In this document: in pieces, positions 11,887 through 13,027 of the stretch
Layout of the letters: the number at the start of each line of letters is the position of its first letter
How positions within the stretch are numbered: position 1 is the stretch's first letter
Source: JANPGR01 sp031424015
Lineage (GTDB): Bacteria; Patescibacteriota; Minisyncoccia; Phycocordibacterales; UBA1006
Assembly: GCA_031424015.1 (NCBI GenBank)
Contig: JANPGR010000091.1
Coordinates: 1-13,027 of the forward strand
DNA: 13,027 nt
Reading direction: 5' to 3'
The notes under the pieces: model-generated
The model's database searches: none
Told to the model about the DNA's origin: nothing
The model's input: the letters and a program-made list of their open reading frames with translations, nothing else
Position numbers and translations under genes: made by a program

Positions 11887-12735
11887 ATGACATTACAATA
11901 CCAAACACAACGTGTTGCTGTTTTTATTGATACAGCAAACCTATATCACACTACAAAATATGTTTATAAGGCCAGGGCTGCATTCTCGCCTATCCTCGAA
12001 ACTGCAATTCAAGGGAGGTCCCTGATCCGTGCGATAGCATATACTATCTCGACAGAAGGGAATGAAGAAAAAGGATTTATAGATAACCTGATTAGTCTCG
12101 GTATCGAGATAAAATCAAAAGAATTGATAAAATACAGAAATGGAGACACAAAAGGGGATTGGGATATAGGTATCGCTGTTGATGCTATTGCGATTGCTCC
12201 ACATGTAGATGTTATCGTTTTGATTACTGGTGATGGAGATTTTGCACCCCTTGTGAAACATTTGAAATCTATGGGAGTATTCGTCGAGGCAGTAACATTC
12301 GAGCAGAGTATGTCCCAACTACTGGTTGATGTTGTGGACAAGATGGTGAATCTATCCCTCGATCCAGAAAAATATTTATTACCAGTCTATGGAAAAAAGA
12401 TAAAATATTCAGCGCAAAAAATTAAATCACCTCAAGATACAATAGTAGAAGAAATCAGAGAAAAAGAATATACTAGAGAACAGGCTCCTCATGCAGAAAT
12501 ACGACCACAACATCCGAGTGGGACGAGAAAGCAGTCACCACAGAAAAAACAATCCCCCGAAAAACAACAAAATCCAGTACATACCCTGACTTATATAGAA
12601 CCTACGACCACAGAGCCGATCACAACCAAACTAAAAGTGACTCAAGCAGGAGAAGGCAAAAGCAAAGATCAAACAGAAGGGGAAAAACCAAAAGCAAAAA
12701 AGAAATATCGATATTATTCTAAAAAGGCGAATTAG
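11887..12735 (+). CDS. NYN-domain (LabA/DUF88-like) putative nuclease with a disordered tail
   Basis: A 282-aa protein from ATG 11887. The NYN domain, a PIN-like nuclease fold thought to act on RNA, covers about 8-155: VAVFIDTANLYH (10-21) with D15, GDWDIGIAVDAI (90-101) with D91, D93 and D99, and ITGDGDFAPLVKHL (113-126) with D116/D118. These acidic residues are those expected to hold metal. Residues 160-282 are low-complexity, rich in K, E, Q, P and T, and end KKKYRYYSKKAN, so probably disordered and perhaps RNA-binding. The frame is open upstream to ATG 11743, which would add 48 residues including a hydrophobic stretch (SSIFLIFSGFHSIYTFCTLI). I prefer the shorter start because NYN proteins usually begin just before VAVFID. 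The substrate is unknown. Confidence 0.85.
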   Translation: MTLQYQTQRVAVFIDTANLYHTTKYVYKARAAFSPILETAIQGRSLIRAIAYTISTEGNEEKGFIDNLISLGIEIKSKELIKYRNGDTKGDWDIGIAVDAIAIAPHVDVIVLITGDGDFAPLVKHLKSMGVFVEAVTFEQSMSQLLVDVVDKMVNLSLDPEKYLLPVYGKKIKYSAQKIKSPQDTIVEEIREKEYTREQAPHAEIRPQHPSGTRKQSPQKKQSPEKQQNPVHTLTYIEPTTTEPITTKLKVTQAGEGKSKDQTEGEKPKAKKKYRYYSKKAN

Positions 12736-12770
12736 ATATCCTCTCTTTTTTGCGTTGAAATACTATTTTA

Positions 12771-12836
12771 TGATATACTATTTCTACCTGGTTCGATCAG
12801 GTAGAGATAGTAGGGTAGAGGTAACAACGTTGTACC
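12771..12836 (+). promoter_or_regulatory. Extended -10 promoter and structured leader before the pilin gene
   Basis: TGATATACT (12771-12779) is an extended -10; TTGAAA lies 13 bp upstream, short for a -35. Downstream, CTACCTG/CAGGTAG (12784-12804, loop GTTCGAT) and GGTAaCAACG/TTGTACC (12820-12836) form two stems in about 110 nt before the pilin ATG. This could be a regulated 5' leader or an independent small RNA. It matches no RNA family that I recognise. A second possible start signal is TTGTAT (12852-12857), 18 bp, TACTAT (12876-12881). Confidence 0.4.
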
Positions 12837-12893
12837 TGTACCGGAACAATCTTGTATTTATTAGATTTTTAACCATACTATATATTTATTTAT

Positions 12894-13027
12894 ATGAAAC
12901 AAAAATCATTCCGCGGTTTTACCTTGATTGAACTCTTGGTAGTTATCGCTATTATTGGAATTTTGGCTACTGTTGTTATTGGGTCTGTTAATGCAGCTCG
13001 TACAAAAGGAGCAGATGCAGCAATCAA
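12894..13027 (+). CDS. Type IV pilin/pseudopilin-like protein (5' part, cut by the window end)
   Basis: The first 44 codons of a protein with a class III/type IV prepilin signal. After a short positive leader MKQKSFRG come FTLIELLVVIAIIGILATVVI, a hydrophobic helix and the polar NAARTKGADAA. Prepilin peptidase would cut between G8 and F9 and methylate the phenylalanine; E13 is the conserved fifth mature residue. The full length is unknown. Such proteins build type IV pili or related secretion pseudopili, found widely in Parcubacteria-type genomes for surface attachment and DNA uptake. No further pilus genes are visible before the edge. Confidence 0.92.
   Translation, partial: MKQKSFRGFTLIELLVVIAIIGILATVVIGSVNAARTKGADAAI

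Noticed and set aside
12009..12341. Minus-strand 110- and 67-aa ORFs
   Set aside because: They are antisense to the NYN domain, whose acidic residues are clear on the plus strand.
12784..12804. GTTCGAT loop as part of a tRNA
   Set aside because: The stem and loop resemble a T arm, but no acceptor, D or anticodon arm is present.

Overview
The window is AT-rich, uses the standard stop codons, and packs compact genes from a small bacterial chromosome around what looks like the replication origin. A short tRNA-linked housekeeping set, weak or absent Shine-Dalgarno signals, a minimal dnaA/dnaN block and a class III-type pilin at the edge suggest a Candidate Phyla Radiation (Patescibacteria, Parcubacteria-like) organism. 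That placement is an inference from gene style, not from a marker phylogeny.

Layout. Bases 1-1575 are gene-poor and carry hairpin-forming miniature inverted-repeat elements; the only ORF there is doubtful. Then, all on the minus strand, come map (methionine aminopeptidase), a second type of miniature element inserted exactly at the nusG stop codon, nusG, secE, a small unknown gene (possibly DciA-like), dnaN, an intergenic region with DnaA boxes, dnaA and yraN. Bases 6913-7533 hold no gene, but they contain a dense array of DnaA boxes (about 7028-7125) next to an AT-rich stretch, then another miniature element. tRNA-Arg(UCG) is on the minus strand. tRNA-Gly(GCC) is on the plus strand and is followed 10 nt later by cca, the CCA-adding enzyme. 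Then come xth (exonuclease III, minus), a XerC/D-type recombinase (minus), rpsO (plus), a NYN-domain protein (plus) and the first 44 codons of a type IV pilin-like protein (plus, cut by the window edge).

How it fits together. The transcription direction switches near 7 kb, where the DnaA-box array lies, and the dnaA-dnaN intergenic region holds a second, looser set of boxes, so the origin may be bipartite. To the right, from 8.6 to 11.8 kb, lie seven copies of a palindrome centred on CACGTG. Two of them match the bacterial parS centromere consensus TGTTNCACGTGAAACA at 15 of 16 positions. They are mostly buried inside cca and xth. Together with the Xer recombinase this makes the window a candidate replication/segregation hub.

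Expression signals. dnaA, dnaN, secE, yraN and tRNA-Arg each have a -10-like hexamer exactly 8 bp before the start codon or the mature tRNA 5' end. This suggests leaderless transcripts. A doubtful ORF at 1064-1492 shows the same spacing.

The most unusual items are the two miniature-element families with GARCCTATCC ends and TTA/TAA target duplications, the parS-like cluster, the 8-bp start rule and the tRNA-Gly/cca arrangement.
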